A stretch of DNA of 64,000 nt from NCBI GenBank assembly GCA_015207365.1, contig JADEXA010000030.1, forward strand, positions 1-64,000. Direction: 5' to 3'. Position numbers and translations under genes: made by a program. The notes beneath the pieces are model-generated. The model was not told the DNA's origin, did no database searches, and saw only the letters and a program-made list of their open reading frames with translations. Positions 36,405-46,130 of this stretch are shown piece after piece (position 1 is the first letter of the stretch; each line of letters opens with the position of its first letter). The DNA comes from Vacuolonema iberomarrocanum LEGE 07170 (GTDB lineage: Bacteria; Cyanobacteriota; Cyanobacteriia; Elainellales; Elainellaceae).

Positions 36405-37643
36405 ATGCAGTTCCAAGATTTGCCTCACACCTCTTCTACTCGTGATTTCTATGCCAATCTGCCTCCTGTGCAGCCATTTCGGGAGGTAGTGAATCCGGCG
36501 GTGTATGCGGATGCGCCAGGGGATTGGTATGTCATGGTGACGGACGTGACCAACTCGACAGAAGCGATCGCCCATGGACGCTACCAGGATGTGAATCTCT
36601 TGGGAGCCAGTTCCATCATTGCGGTGCTGAATGCGGTGCGACCGCTGGATGTGCCCTTTGTTTTTGGCGGCGACGGGGCGTCGTTCCTGATCCCGCCGGA
36701 TGCCTTTGTAGCGGCGCGGGACGCGCTACTTGGGGTGCGTGATCTGGCGGTGCAACGGTTTGGGTTGGATTTGCGAGTGGGCAGTGTGCCCGTTGCCACG
36801 GTGAGTGCCCATACTTCCTTGCGAGTGGCTCGGTTGCAAATCGCTGATGGCTACTTTCAGGCCAGCTTCCTAGGAGGCGGCATGAGCTATGCGACCGAGT
36901 TGGTGAAGCTGGACTCCGCCTATCGACTGGAGCGATCGCCCCACTTGGCCAAGGCCGATTTGACCGGGCTGGAATGTCGCTGGCAGGAAATCCCTAGTTG
37001 TTGTGGGCATACCCTGAGTTTGTTGGTGGCGGCGATGCCCAGCAGTTCCATTCCTGAAGAGCAAATTTATCGCAATGTGCTGCAAGCCATTGAGCAGATC
37101 TATGGTCTGAGCGATCGCTACCATCCCATTTCTCAAGATGCCTTGCGGTTATCCTTCCATCCGCGTAAGTTGATGGCCGAAATCAAGGCGCGATCGCCAT
37201 CCCTCCGTTTGTGGGATCGTCTCCGCTACTTCCTCCGCATGGTTGTGGAAAATATGCTGGGGGTTACGTTCATGGGCTTGCGTCTCAAGCTGGGAGGTGT
37301 TGACTGGGGTGCTTATAAACAGGTGATATGCACCGTTTCGGATCATCAAAAAATTGATGACATTTTGCGAATGGTGATTGCGGGAACTCCGTCCCAAACG
37401 GAAGCACTACAAGCATACCTGGAGCGCGAATGTCAGGCTGGGCAACTCGTGTATGGCATCCATGTCACCGATCGCGCCCTGCTCACCTGCCTGATCATCG
37501 ATCGTCGTCACCATCATTTGCATTTGGTCGATGCTGCCGATGGGGGCTACACGCTGGCCGCCAAGGATTTGAAAGTTCGCCTGCATCGAAAAATGAGCAA
37601 TTGGAATAGCTACATCAATTTGCTCCGCAAGCAACGACAATAG
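36405..37643 (+). CDS. DUF3095 domain-containing protein
   Basis: 412 residues from ATG 36405 (MQFQDLPHTSSTRDFYANLP). The N-terminal half resembles a nucleotide-cyclase-like ferredoxin fold: DWYVMVTDVTNSTEAIAHGR, VPFVFGGDGASFLIPP (Asp and GGDG elements), then a second half with LVYGIHVTDRALLTCLI. DUF3095 is found mostly in cyanobacteria and alpha-proteobacteria and is sometimes annotated as adenylate-cyclase-like; activity is unproven. Cytosolic, monocistronic. Confidence 0.88.
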   Translation: MQFQDLPHTSSTRDFYANLPPVQPFREVVNPAVYADAPGDWYVMVTDVTNSTEAIAHGRYQDVNLLGASSIIAVLNAVRPLDVPFVFGGDGASFLIPPDAFVAARDALLGVRDLAVQRFGLDLRVGSVPVATVSAHTSLRVARLQIADGYFQASFLGGGMSYATELVKLDSAYRLERSPHLAKADLTGLECRWQEIPSCCGHTLSLLVAAMPSSSIPEEQIYRNVLQAIEQIYGLSDRYHPISQDALRLSFHPRKLMAEIKARSPSLRLWDRLRYFLRMVVENMLGVTFMGLRLKLGGVDWGAYKQVICTVSDHQKIDDILRMVIAGTPSQTEALQAYLERECQAGQLVYGIHVTDRALLTCLIIDRRHHHLHLVDAADGGYTLAAKDLKVRLHRKMSNWNSYINLLRKQRQ

Positions 37644-38147
37644 GCTTCTTCCGCTAAAGTCTTTGATGAATTTGGGTTTTAGAATTTGGATTTTACATAT
37701 GCTCGACCCAATCGACAAAAAGAAAAGAAAGATTGGTCGGGCAAGCGCCATCGCTGCATACCCTCGAGCGATGGGAATTATGTGGGGGTGGAGTTACGCG
37801 ATCGCCTTGTCGATAGCGCTGGGTACACTCTCCGTAGCGATGGATTGCGATCGAGTTAAAGTTTGCCACTTTCGATCGCAATCTTACGGAATCCTACATC
37901 GGCGTTTTGTAGTGGTGTCTAGCTTGCTCTGATATGTTCCAAATGCAACTGCAACTGGGTCAGGGCTGCATCTACGCTTCCTCCTGAAAGGCTGTTTGGA
38001 CCGTCTAGCCTTGCGCATGTCTCGCGAAAAAAGCAGTGTTTCAAACCAGCGAAACGGGCAATTAGGGTTGGCGTTGTTAGATAGATATTCCAATCGATCG
38101 CGCTATGCTTCCGGGTTATTTATTTTTAGCGAACTGGTATATCTCCC
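37644..38147. other. Intergenic spacer before ABC exporter
   Basis: 504 bp. A 78-residue frame at 37699-37932 begins MLDPIDKKKRKIGRAS and has one hydrophobic stretch, but I find no family or ribosome binding site and do not call it. The rest should include the promoter of the ABC genes. Confidence 0.4.
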
Positions 38148-39107
38148 ATGCCGAATCTGTCGAGTAAAGTAGCCGTTGCAACCTACGGGTTGACCAAGCA
38201 ATTTGAGCGCCAGATCGCCGTAAGCGATTTAGACTTGACCATCCAGACCGGCGAGGTCTATGGCTTGATTGGCCCCAATGGAGCCGGGAAAACGACCCTG
38301 ATTCGAATGTTGGCAACAGCCGAAGAGCCGACGGTTGGCGAAATTTACATCAATGGTGAGCGGCTCTTGTTCAATCAACCCTCGCCGCATCTGAAGCGGT
38401 TGATTGGCTACCTGCCTGACGACTTTCCCCTCTACGACGACCTGACCGTTTGGGATTACCTTGAGTATTTTGCGCGGCTCTACAAACTCCGCAACCCGCA
38501 CCGTACTCGCCGCCTCCACTATGTGCTGGATTTGGTGCAACTGAGCCACAAGCGCAACAGCCTCATTGCGACCCTCTCTCGCGGGATGAAGCAACGCCTC
38601 AGTCTTGCCCGCACGATTATCCACGAACCGATTTTGCTCCTGCTCGATGAACCTGTGTCTGGGCTCGACCCCATCGCTCGGATGCAGTTTCGCGAAATCA
38701 TTCGATCGCTCCAAGAAGCCGGAATGACGATCCTCATTTCTTCCCATGTGCTCAGCGACTTGGCTGAGCTGTGTACCTCCATCGGCATCATGGAGCTAGG
38801 CTTTTTGGTGGAAAGTGCCCCCCTCGCTGAGCTATACGATCGCCTGAGTCGCCAACAAATCTTGATCTCTACGTTGGGCACATTAGAGCCGCTAGAGCGT
38901 CACTTGAAAGAACACCCCGGTGTGCGCCATGCCGAAGTGGTGACCGGCCAAAATACCCTGCGAGTCAACTTTGATGGCGACATGGAAGCAGCGGCGGATT
39001 TACTGCGATCGCTCATTCAATCTGGCATTCCCATCACGGGCTTCAACCCCACCCGTGAAGATTTGGAAACCATTTTCCTGAAACTGGGGCATCAGCAAGC
39101 GTCCTAG
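38148..39107 (+). CDS. ABC transporter ATP-binding protein
   Basis: 319 residues. Walker A GPNGAGKTTL at about 43-52, signature LSRGMKQRL, Walker B ILLLLDEP followed by VSGLDP, and H-loop SSHVLSD. The CcmA/NatA-like class of ABC-2 exporters has this form, with a C-terminal extension of about 80 residues (LISTLGTLEPLERHL) seen in drug and polysaccharide exporters. Substrate unknown. Forms a unit with the permease gene 65 bp downstream. Confidence 0.95.
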   Translation: MPNLSSKVAVATYGLTKQFERQIAVSDLDLTIQTGEVYGLIGPNGAGKTTLIRMLATAEEPTVGEIYINGERLLFNQPSPHLKRLIGYLPDDFPLYDDLTVWDYLEYFARLYKLRNPHRTRRLHYVLDLVQLSHKRNSLIATLSRGMKQRLSLARTIIHEPILLLLDEPVSGLDPIARMQFREIIRSLQEAGMTILISSHVLSDLAELCTSIGIMELGFLVESAPLAELYDRLSRQQILISTLGTLEPLERHLKEHPGVRHAEVVTGQNTLRVNFDGDMEAAADLLRSLIQSGIPITGFNPTREDLETIFLKLGHQQAS

Positions 39108-39172
39108 CCTGTTCCAGCAGGAGATCACAATTTATTCACCTGCACAATGTACTCGAACGGAGTTCCTACCCT

Positions 39173-40894
39173 ATGTTCACCCAATGGTTTGATTGGCTTG
39201 GCGATGTCAATGCGCAGATGTTTCGGGAATGGAAAGGTCGGCTGAAGCCTCAGACGATCATGATCGTCATCGGTTTGGCGATCGTTGGACAAGCGCTTCT
39301 CATGTTCAACTTCTACTCGCAACTCCCCGTCGATGCAGGTTCCTACCCCTCTTTCTGTGAGACGAACCCCAACCCTTACAGCTGTATAGTTGATGACCAG
39401 GGACGTCCCATCATCCTTTGGGGTGAGTGGTGGCATGCTATCTTTCAGTCGGTGAACTGGTGCTTAATCCTGCTGGCGATGTTGCCAGGGGTTTATTTTC
39501 TGGCGACGGATATTGACCGAGAGGAGCGTCAGGGCACTCTCGACTTCATTCGCCTCAGCCCGCAGTCGAGCTACAGCATTTTGGTGGGCAAGATGCTCGG
39601 TGTCCCTGTGCTGAGCTATCTGGCGATCGCCTGCGTCCTGCCTCTCCAGTGGTACACCGCTATGCGGGCTAATGCTCCAATTTCCTTCCTGCTTAGCTTT
39701 TACCTGATGCTTGGCGCTGGCTGCCTGTTCATCTATAGTGCAACGTTGCTGGGTGGGTTTTTGAGTAAGCGCCAGGCCAGTTTGATGGGGATTCAACTGG
39801 GCTCGACCCTTTCCCTGATCATTGTCTTTTCGGTCTTGGTGTGGTTTGTGCCTGCTTATGTTTCGTGGAATTTGGTGTCGGCCTGGCGTCCTTATGCTCC
39901 GTTCCTTCTGGGCCCCAATGCCGAAATCGATCCCCTCCACTTCTTCTGGTTTAACCTGCCCCTGGGGAGCAATGTTGTATTAGCCCATGGCTTTACGCTT
40001 GGTGTGTTGGCAATGGCGAGTTTCTGGATTTGGCGGGCGATCGATCGCTGCTTTCGCAGTCCCGGTCGCACGATCCTGGGTAAAGCACAAAGCTATAGTC
40101 TGGTCGCATTTCTAGAACTGCTAATCATTGGCTTTTTCTTCCAGCACTCGGATTATGTCTACCACGACTACTACACGGATCAGCTGCTCAGCTTAGTGGT
40201 GTTCAACCTTTTTGTTTTTATTTGTTTAACGTTCTTGCTTGCCAACCAGCGTCAGTCTTTGCTGGACTGGTCACGGTTCCGCCACTTCGATGCCCTCCCT
40301 GTTTCCGAAGCGTCTTCGGAAGGCGCGGCGTCACCTGCTGCACGTACCCGTCTCTGGAAAGATTTGCTGTTGGGTGAAAAGAGCCCAGCGAATCTGGCGA
40401 TCGCCCTAAACCTGCTCATTTTTACCGCTCTCACATGCATGTGGGTCGCTAGTTTGGGCTACGAGAATCAGCCACCCTATGTATTCCTCACAGTCCTGTT
40501 GACCGTGAATATGATGGCCATCTACGCATCCGTCATCCAACTCATGATGATGATGAAAAACAACAAGCGGTTCATCTGGACGCTCATCACATTAGGGCTA
40601 GGTATGGGTTTGCCACTCGTATTGGCGGTTATCTCCTACGAAAACTATGAACTGCAAGCCGTTCGTTGGATCTTGCTGTCTCCTGTCCCCACCAGCGCTT
40701 TATACGCTGGTTCATTGGGAATAGGGCCTATATTCCAGGTATTTGCTATCCAAATCGCTGCTCTGGTCGTGCTGAATGGCAAACTTACCTTGCAATTGCG
40801 TCAAGCTGGAAAATCGGCATCCAAAATCTTGCTGGAGGATGCCTCCCAAAAACGCTTACCGCAACAGCCTGCTAGCTCCCCGCTCGCAAAATAA
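39173..40894 (+). CDS. ABC-2 type transporter permease
   Basis: 573 residues with about ten to twelve membrane segments, for example VNWCLILLAMLPGVYFLATD and GAGCLFIYSATLLGGFL. The motif DIDREERQGTLDFIRLSP after the second helix is the E-loop-like coupling segment of ABC-2 permeases. A soluble loop of about 40 residues splits the two halves. Expected to pair with the preceding ATPase as an inner-membrane exporter. Substrate unknown. A hairpin terminator follows. Confidence 0.9.
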   Translation: MFTQWFDWLGDVNAQMFREWKGRLKPQTIMIVIGLAIVGQALLMFNFYSQLPVDAGSYPSFCETNPNPYSCIVDDQGRPIILWGEWWHAIFQSVNWCLILLAMLPGVYFLATDIDREERQGTLDFIRLSPQSSYSILVGKMLGVPVLSYLAIACVLPLQWYTAMRANAPISFLLSFYLMLGAGCLFIYSATLLGGFLSKRQASLMGIQLGSTLSLIIVFSVLVWFVPAYVSWNLVSAWRPYAPFLLGPNAEIDPLHFFWFNLPLGSNVVLAHGFTLGVLAMASFWIWRAIDRCFRSPGRTILGKAQSYSLVAFLELLIIGFFFQHSDYVYHDYYTDQLLSLVVFNLFVFICLTFLLANQRQSLLDWSRFRHFDALPVSEASSEGAASPAARTRLWKDLLLGEKSPANLAIALNLLIFTALTCMWVASLGYENQPPYVFLTVLLTVNMMAIYASVIQLMMMMKNNKRFIWTLITLGLGMGLPLVLAVISYENYELQAVRWILLSPVPTSALYAGSLGIGPIFQVFAIQIAALVVLNGKLTLQLRQAGKSASKILLEDASQKRLPQQPASSPLAK

Positions 40895-40919
40895 GTACCT
40901 CGATGATTACAGCGTCTAG

Positions 40920-40950
40920 CCTCGGCTTTTTAGAAAAGCCGAGGTTACAT
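40920..40950 (+). terminator. ABC operon terminator
   Basis: 11-bp perfect stem (CCTCGGCTTTT / AAAAGCCGAGG, 3-base loop) 25 bp past the permease stop, followed by TTACATTTTT. Confidence 0.7.
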
Positions 40951-41022
40951 TTTTGCCTGGGATAGTGATGGGAGAAGGGAGTGCGCTGATATCCGTATCG
41001 GCCAATTCAATCCATTAGGACT

Positions 41023-41126
41023 GACATCAAATTCGGTTGAAGAACCCAACTATCGTTTGTGCCCGCTGCATTGCAGCGGGCACAAACGATAGTTGGGTTT
41101 GACGGCTGTTTAACCGGATTTGATAT
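41023..41126. repeat. Family C palindromic element, copy C3
   Basis: Same orientation as C1. Inner stem CCAACTATCG / CGATAGTTGG as in C2, TTTGTG / CACAAA as in C1, and one extra C with a matching extra G (GCCCGCTGC / GCAGCGGGC), so the stem is one base pair longer. It abuts the family D element directly. Confidence 0.9.
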
Positions 41127-41220
41127 ATAGCGCTATGCGCGTTAGTTAAGTACGGTTGTGTGGGGCGCGCCGCGCCCCACACAACCGTTGCTGTGCTTAA
41201 TGCGGTTGCACACCGCTATA
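41126..41220. repeat. Family D palindromic element, long form
   Basis: TATAGCGCTATGCGCG to GCACACCGCTATA, 95 bp. The central part holds an 18-bp perfect stem (ACGGTTGTGTGGGGCGCG, one central C, complement). The outer 60 bases equal the element at 3488-3547. Confidence 0.88.
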
Positions 41221-41254
41221 AAACAGTAATTGACAGCTCTCGAGGGGCAATGGA

Positions 41255-42337
41255 CTAAACGGTCGGTGAGAGCAACATGCGATGGAGCTGATACCGATTA
41301 TCGGTATCTATGTAATGATGCCGTTGGCTTTCCCAACTGGCGAGCAACGCTTGTTCTTTTTCCCGAATCGCTGCATGCAACTGGGGTGCAGATGTCTTCG
41401 ACATATGGTGTTTCTTCAAGATGCGCTGGAGCACCTGGATGTCTTGCAAGCCACCTAGGGCATCCTGTAGTGCTTTGAGCCCCTTCACCCAGTCCTTGAA
41501 TTCTTTGTCGTAGAAAGTGGTAAAGAAATCGGATTGGTAGCGGGCAAACTTGCACGCTTTCCGCAGGTCGTGCAGCACCTCGGCATTGCTCACCGTCAAG
41601 CCATCCGCCGAAATCAGCCATCCCGGATGGAGCAACGATTGCGAAAGCAAGGGGCTGAGCAAATCAGGGAGGACAGTTTTGATGGGAAAGGTGCCCAGGG
41701 ATGTGAAACGCGGGTTGGCAATCCATGCCTCGTAAGACAGCTTGAGGTTGTTGTAGCGGCTTTGGGAAAAGGTATCTTCCGCTTTGACCTTGGCTTTTTG
41801 GCGTTGCCGTTCGAGTTTGGCGATCGCCCCCAACAATTGGGTCTGCTCATCGCCATCCAGATGGGGCAAATACTCTTCCCGGAGTGCTTGGAGTTGCACA
41901 TCGAGATCCCGCAAATTGCCCAGGGCTCTGGTCAGCGATCGCACCCGCCGGGCTCCCGCTGCTTTGGGTAGGGCGATCGCGCCCTCAAACACACTCAGCG
42001 CTGTATATAACCGCCGACTGCTCACCCGCATCTGATGTAAGGGTTCTGGGCCAGTATCCGCGAGCACTCCCTTTTCACATTTCACCATCGCCTGGTAATG
42101 CTCGCGAATGACGCGATGGGCATACTCGCCCAGGGAAATATCGGCTACCGAAATATCGGCTACCGCTTGTGCTTGCTGATCGGTAGATGTTTTGTCTGCG
42201 GTTTTGCGGGTTGTTCGCTTGACTGCTTTTCGTGGCTTACGACTTGCGTCACGTTTAGGCGTGCTCTGGGACGAGCCTTTGCTCGCCTTATTGGTGGCCT
42301 CAGAAGGCGCTTCCTTCTCTTTGTTGGGATCAGACAT
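41255..42337 (-). CDS. CHAD domain protein with basic N-terminus
   Basis: 360 residues. Residues 1-70 are disordered and very Lys/Arg/Thr-rich (KRDASRKPRKAVKRTTRKTA). From about 80 onward is a CHAD domain of two helical bundles with conserved His/Arg-Lys: DTGPEPLHQMRVSSRRLYTAL, LGNLRDLDVQLQAL, LHDLRKACKFARYQSDFF, ALGGLQDIQVL. CHAD domains bind inorganic polyphosphate and often sit with polyphosphate enzymes or CYTH domains; none is adjacent here. Cytosolic, perhaps associated with polyphosphate granules. Confidence 0.92.
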   Translation of the reverse strand: MSDPNKEKEAPSEATNKASKGSSQSTPKRDASRKPRKAVKRTTRKTADKTSTDQQAQAVADISVADISLGEYAHRVIREHYQAMVKCEKGVLADTGPEPLHQMRVSSRRLYTALSVFEGAIALPKAAGARRVRSLTRALGNLRDLDVQLQALREEYLPHLDGDEQTQLLGAIAKLERQRQKAKVKAEDTFSQSRYNNLKLSYEAWIANPRFTSLGTFPIKTVLPDLLSPLLSQSLLHPGWLISADGLTVSNAEVLHDLRKACKFARYQSDFFTTFYDKEFKDWVKGLKALQDALGGLQDIQVLQRILKKHHMSKTSAPQLHAAIREKEQALLASWESQRHHYIDTDNRYQLHRMLLSPTV

Positions 42338-42781
42338 GGTTGAGACACTGCATATCTATTTCAACAGAGGTGTTATCATAACCCATTCTTAACCCTATTC
42401 AAGCAATCGCGATACACCCAGTTGGATTAGACATATCTAGAACGAGCTTGGAAAAGGTTTCTGGGAAAGGATTGTGGATTTTGTTTAAAGATGAATAAAA
42501 AAATCCACATCGAACGCTTGTCCGCAATGGTTAAGGTGATATTAGCGATTTCTTAATCATCCAGCGGTGTAGCATTTCCAATGCCAAGTTGAAGTGTTGA
42601 ATTTTTCACGAAGGAAAATTCAGTCGATTACACCATTGGTGTCTTATAAGGTAAATAGGATGGGTTAAAAAAGCTAGGCAAATAGTAAGAGAGACGCCGG
42701 ATCCCTCGGGAATATCCTGATTTGCGGCATTCTAGCTACGAAAGCCCCAGTGTTTGGCCCCTGTCAATTGGAGGAATGCGT
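42338..42781. other. Intergenic spacer
   Basis: 444 AT-rich bp between the CHAD gene start and the TIGR03032 stop. No repeat of families A-D, no RNA and no convincing frame seen. Confidence 0.5.
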
Positions 42782-43861
42782 TTACATCGCAGGTGAATCG
42801 CCGACGGAAATGATGCGACGGATCTCATCGGAACGGAAGCCGATCGCCATCGGTCTCCGAATGCCCGGTAGCACCTGCACATCATAGAGTTCTTCCACAA
42901 TCCCTTCGATGCGAAGGCTATGAACCAAATCGCCACTCCGCAAATCGATCACCGCTAGCCCACAGCGGGGCATCGCGCCCTTGCTAACGAGAGCCTCATC
43001 CAGCGGTAACCCTTGAAAGCTCTTGTTATGGCGGGGTTCCGATAAGCCAACGATCGCAAAATCCCCATGAAAGGCCAAGCCCCGCAAATATCCTGGGCAA
43101 AAGGTAACGGCTTCAAACTGTCCCTGTTCGAGGTCGAGATAGCCGAATTCTCCCGTGCCCGAGTTGAGCAACCAGAGGCGATCGCGATACCACCGGGGTG
43201 AATGGGGCATCGACAAGCCCGTTGCAATGACCGCATTCGTCTCAACATCCAAGACACATCCACCATTGGCTCGCACGTCCCGCCAGCCATCGGCCACATC
43301 ACTCTGGCTCACGCTTGTCATATAGCGGGGTTTTCCCTCCTGCAGAGCCAAGCCATTGAGGTGGCAGCGATCTTCTGCGGCCAGCTTGGATAGAAAAGGC
43401 GGTTGCCAGATAGGAATAAAACTATGCGTCGGGCTGGGGGCAGCGAGGCACCCAAACAAGGTGTTCACGAAAATCGGCGCTTCTCCAACCCCGGCAGGAT
43501 TGTGGCTGGGAACGACAATGTCGTGAATATCCAGGTCGCCCGTGATGTATCCCATCTGCGGGACATAGAGCGCATCATAGCCCTGGTGCGTTTGTCCGGG
43601 TTCTAGGGCATTTTCAAACCGCCACAACTGATAGAGGGTGCTAAGCCAAAGGCTGTTGTTGTGCACGCATAAACCCATGCAGCGCTCGAAGGTGCGCTCG
43701 AACACCGACAACTTGCCATCCGGTTGGAGCCCAATCAAAAAGAACTTGCCCGCTTGATAGGTGGTAAAAGCGAGGCTGAGGTTCTGTTCCAATAACCAGG
43801 CAGTAAACTGCCGGGAACCCGTCAAGCTGAGAGCTGGAGATTGGGGATTTGAGGATGTCAT
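42782..43861 (-). CDS. TIGR03032 family protein
   Basis: 359 residues resembling a six- or seven-bladed beta-propeller of the TIGR03032/DUF4915 family: WLLEQNLSLAFTTYQAGKFF, FERCMGLCVHNNSLWLSTLY, DIHDIVV, DRCHLNGLALQEGKPRYMT, SPRWYRDRLWLLNSGTGEFG and FCPGYLRGLAF. In other bacteria family members are sometimes tied to O-linked glycan or peptide modification loci; here function is unknown. Second gene of a pair, 29 bp after the coiled-coil gene, probably co-transcribed. Confidence 0.88.
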   Translation of the reverse strand: MTSSNPQSPALSLTGSRQFTAWLLEQNLSLAFTTYQAGKFFLIGLQPDGKLSVFERTFERCMGLCVHNNSLWLSTLYQLWRFENALEPGQTHQGYDALYVPQMGYITGDLDIHDIVVPSHNPAGVGEAPIFVNTLFGCLAAPSPTHSFIPIWQPPFLSKLAAEDRCHLNGLALQEGKPRYMTSVSQSDVADGWRDVRANGGCVLDVETNAVIATGLSMPHSPRWYRDRLWLLNSGTGEFGYLDLEQGQFEAVTFCPGYLRGLAFHGDFAIVGLSEPRHNKSFQGLPLDEALVSKGAMPRCGLAVIDLRSGDLVHSLRIEGIVEELYDVQVLPGIRRPMAIGFRSDEIRRIISVGDSPAM

Positions 43862-43890
43862 GGAGGGATTTGCGAAGACAGGACGCAGGT

Positions 43891-45573
43891 TTAACCAGGG
43901 TGGGGAAATGTTGGTAGATCAACAGCGGCAACTGAGTCGATCTTCTTCAACGGACGGAAGGGATAGACTCGGGGGGCGGGAGCTGGCCCTGTAGGAGTTT
44001 GAGAATCGGATGGCTCACCCTCCGCTGCCGCTTTGACGGCATTGGCTGCCTGCTGAAAAATTTCCTGGGGCATTGACAGACGCGGCTTGGCAGCAGCAGG
44101 GAGAGGGCTTTCCTGAGCTAGCTGAGCGGCATCAATCGTTTGAGCAGTTTGAGATGTTTGAGCGGTTTGGGAATCGTTGGGTTGGGGTTGGGTCGATGCT
44201 GTAGGTGCTTGCCAGGGTTGCTCAGCTCCAGTCTCGGTGGCGGTAGCATCCGCTTCGCTCCCCAATAGGTTGGTGATCAGGGAACGGAATTCCATGGCAG
44301 CGGCCTGCAATGCATTGGATGATTCGCGTACGTCTGGATCGTTTTGCCAGGAGGCGTCAGCGGATAGGTTGGTTGACGCTAAATGTGCTGGAGGTAGGGG
44401 AGCCGCATGTTCGGGTGGCATTGTGCCTATCTGAGATCCCACATTGGGGGATGTTGGCTGTTCTGGAGGCGTCAGTTCAGCAGGGAGGGAGGTTCCCATG
44501 AAGGTGTCGAGTTTGGTCGGTAAACCTCGCTGGGTATTTGGCGCTGACCAGGGCTGGATTTTTGGCACTCTGGGTGCTGGGGGAGGTGCGGCAAAGGCTG
44601 CGATCGCCCCGTTATCAGTTGCCGTCGGCTTTAGCTCTGCTGTTCCCTGCATCAATAGCGGGCTGGGCTCGGCTGGGGTCGACACTTCTAAACATCGCTC
44701 TAAGGCTGCTTTGAACTGCAGCGTATAGCGTTGCTGCCGTTGTAGGCGCATATGCAAATCCTGGCAGGTGGCTTCGCTTTGCTGCAATTGCTGGCTTTGC
44801 TCCTGCGAGCGCTGCTGGAGGCTGGCGTATTCAGTTTCCAGATGGGTGACACGCTGCTGACTTTGGTTGAACTGTTCTGATAGCGTTTCGATGAGGATTT
44901 GCTGCCGCTGGGTTGTCTGGTGGGCATTCTCCAGCTCCTGGAAAACCTGAGCAACTTGCTCAGCAGAGGGTGTGGCCTGTGCCGCTCCTCCGATTCCCTG
45001 GGAGGTTGTTGTGCGATCGCCCCCGCTGGCCTGCGCTTGATCCAGGGCATCTTCCAGATGTGCCACCCGATCCAGCAGAGCGCTATTGCATTGGTTGAGT
45101 TCTTGAATCAGGCTAACGAGTTCCGATACATCGGGCATATCTGCTCCTGTTGCCTGTGTGTCCGTCTGACGGTTAGTGCTATTGGGATGGATAGATGTTG
45201 CTTGGGGTGAATTGCCTGCCATACCCGATGCTTGGGGCGGCAGCGTGTGGGTTGACCAATCGGGCAAGTCGATCGCCTTGGTAGAGGAAGGTTGTGTCGA
45301 GGGATTGGGGGAAGCCGCTGGTCTCGGCGAACCACTGTGTAAATCTGCTAATACTTGATCTGCTTGCTCCAACGCACTGACGGGCATTGCATTGGGCGGG
45401 TTAACGGGGTGCCACTCCTGCTCGGATGACTGTGGAAATGCGGTCGAGGATGCTGCATCTGCATCGACTTCGGCGGCATCTGCAAAGTCTTCCCACCCGG
45501 AATACCAGTTGGCAGAGCTGCTCAGATTGTCGTTTGCATTGGTGTTGGGTTCAGCAGGATGTTGCTCACTCAT
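43891..45573 (-). CDS. Large Gln/Pro-rich coiled-coil protein
   Basis: 560 residues. Residues 1-140 are disordered and acidic (YSGWEDFADAAEVDADAASS). The centre (about 145-305) is a Gln/Leu coiled coil starting LVSLIQELNQCNSALLDRVA, the most conserved-looking part. The C-terminal half is Pro/Ala/Thr/Gln low complexity ending in KIDSVAAVDLPTFPHPG. No catalytic domain. It resembles conserved cyanobacterial proteins of unknown function; a scaffold or polar-complex role is a guess. First gene of the pair with TIGR03032. Confidence 0.8.
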   Translation of the reverse strand: MSEQHPAEPNTNANDNLSSSANWYSGWEDFADAAEVDADAASSTAFPQSSEQEWHPVNPPNAMPVSALEQADQVLADLHSGSPRPAASPNPSTQPSSTKAIDLPDWSTHTLPPQASGMAGNSPQATSIHPNSTNRQTDTQATGADMPDVSELVSLIQELNQCNSALLDRVAHLEDALDQAQASGGDRTTTSQGIGGAAQATPSAEQVAQVFQELENAHQTTQRQQILIETLSEQFNQSQQRVTHLETEYASLQQRSQEQSQQLQQSEATCQDLHMRLQRQQRYTLQFKAALERCLEVSTPAEPSPLLMQGTAELKPTATDNGAIAAFAAPPPAPRVPKIQPWSAPNTQRGLPTKLDTFMGTSLPAELTPPEQPTSPNVGSQIGTMPPEHAAPLPPAHLASTNLSADASWQNDPDVRESSNALQAAAMEFRSLITNLLGSEADATATETGAEQPWQAPTASTQPQPNDSQTAQTSQTAQTIDAAQLAQESPLPAAAKPRLSMPQEIFQQAANAVKAAAEGEPSDSQTPTGPAPAPRVYPFRPLKKIDSVAAVDLPTFPHPG

Positions 45574-45979
45574 GATGAAAACTGGAAGTGACTAAACAAA
45601 AGTGACGAACTGAATGAATGAAATATAAGAACGGCGATCGGCCTTTGAGCAGGTTTAGAGGATGTCACAGGTGTAGAGGATATCAGCTAGCTAAAGCGAA
45701 AATTTAGTTTCGTTCAATTACGCGCCAGTAAAAGGGAGCAGACAGCTCAAGATCATCGTTCAGGATAGCGATATATTCCGAAAGAGTTACGTGCAATTCG
45801 CCATCAATATAACAAGGTCTGATCGAGGCATGATGCCTCATTCCCTGCAAAGTAGCACAGAAATTCTAACTGACAATTCAATTCCCATAAACTTAAATTT
45901 TAGCCAAGCATCAAACGGTCCGGTTTGGATTGCGTCAGTGGTGATTCATGCATTTTTCCTGGGTATATATCAATCGAAC
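45574..45979. other. Intergenic spacer
   Basis: About 400 bp of a 557-bp gene-free stretch; the rest is repeat A3. Presumed promoter for the coiled-coil gene. No other feature seen. Confidence 0.45.
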
Positions 45980-46070
45980 AGGGCTGATGTGTTTTGTTGA
46001 TGGTATGGCTATGTTGCGGCCATACCATCAACAAATTCCTTTACCATCACGCAAGTTTTTCGTAAGTCCT
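45980..46070. repeat. Family A palindromic element, copy A3
   Basis: Hairpin core at 45996-46032. Left arm GTTGATGGTATGGC and right arm GGCCATACCATCAAC: relative to A1 three base pairs are changed on both arms together. The end closest to csaB reads CACGCAAG...CGTAAGTCCT. Confidence 0.88.
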
Positions 46071-46130
46071 GTCGAATTTTGGGTTTTGCCCTTAGCCCTG
46101 TCAGCGTTTATGGAAGTCGAGATCGACCCC

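Noticed and set aside
41023..41220. Remnant of a complete insertion sequence
   Set aside because: Both elements are non-coding and no transposase fragment lies on either side.
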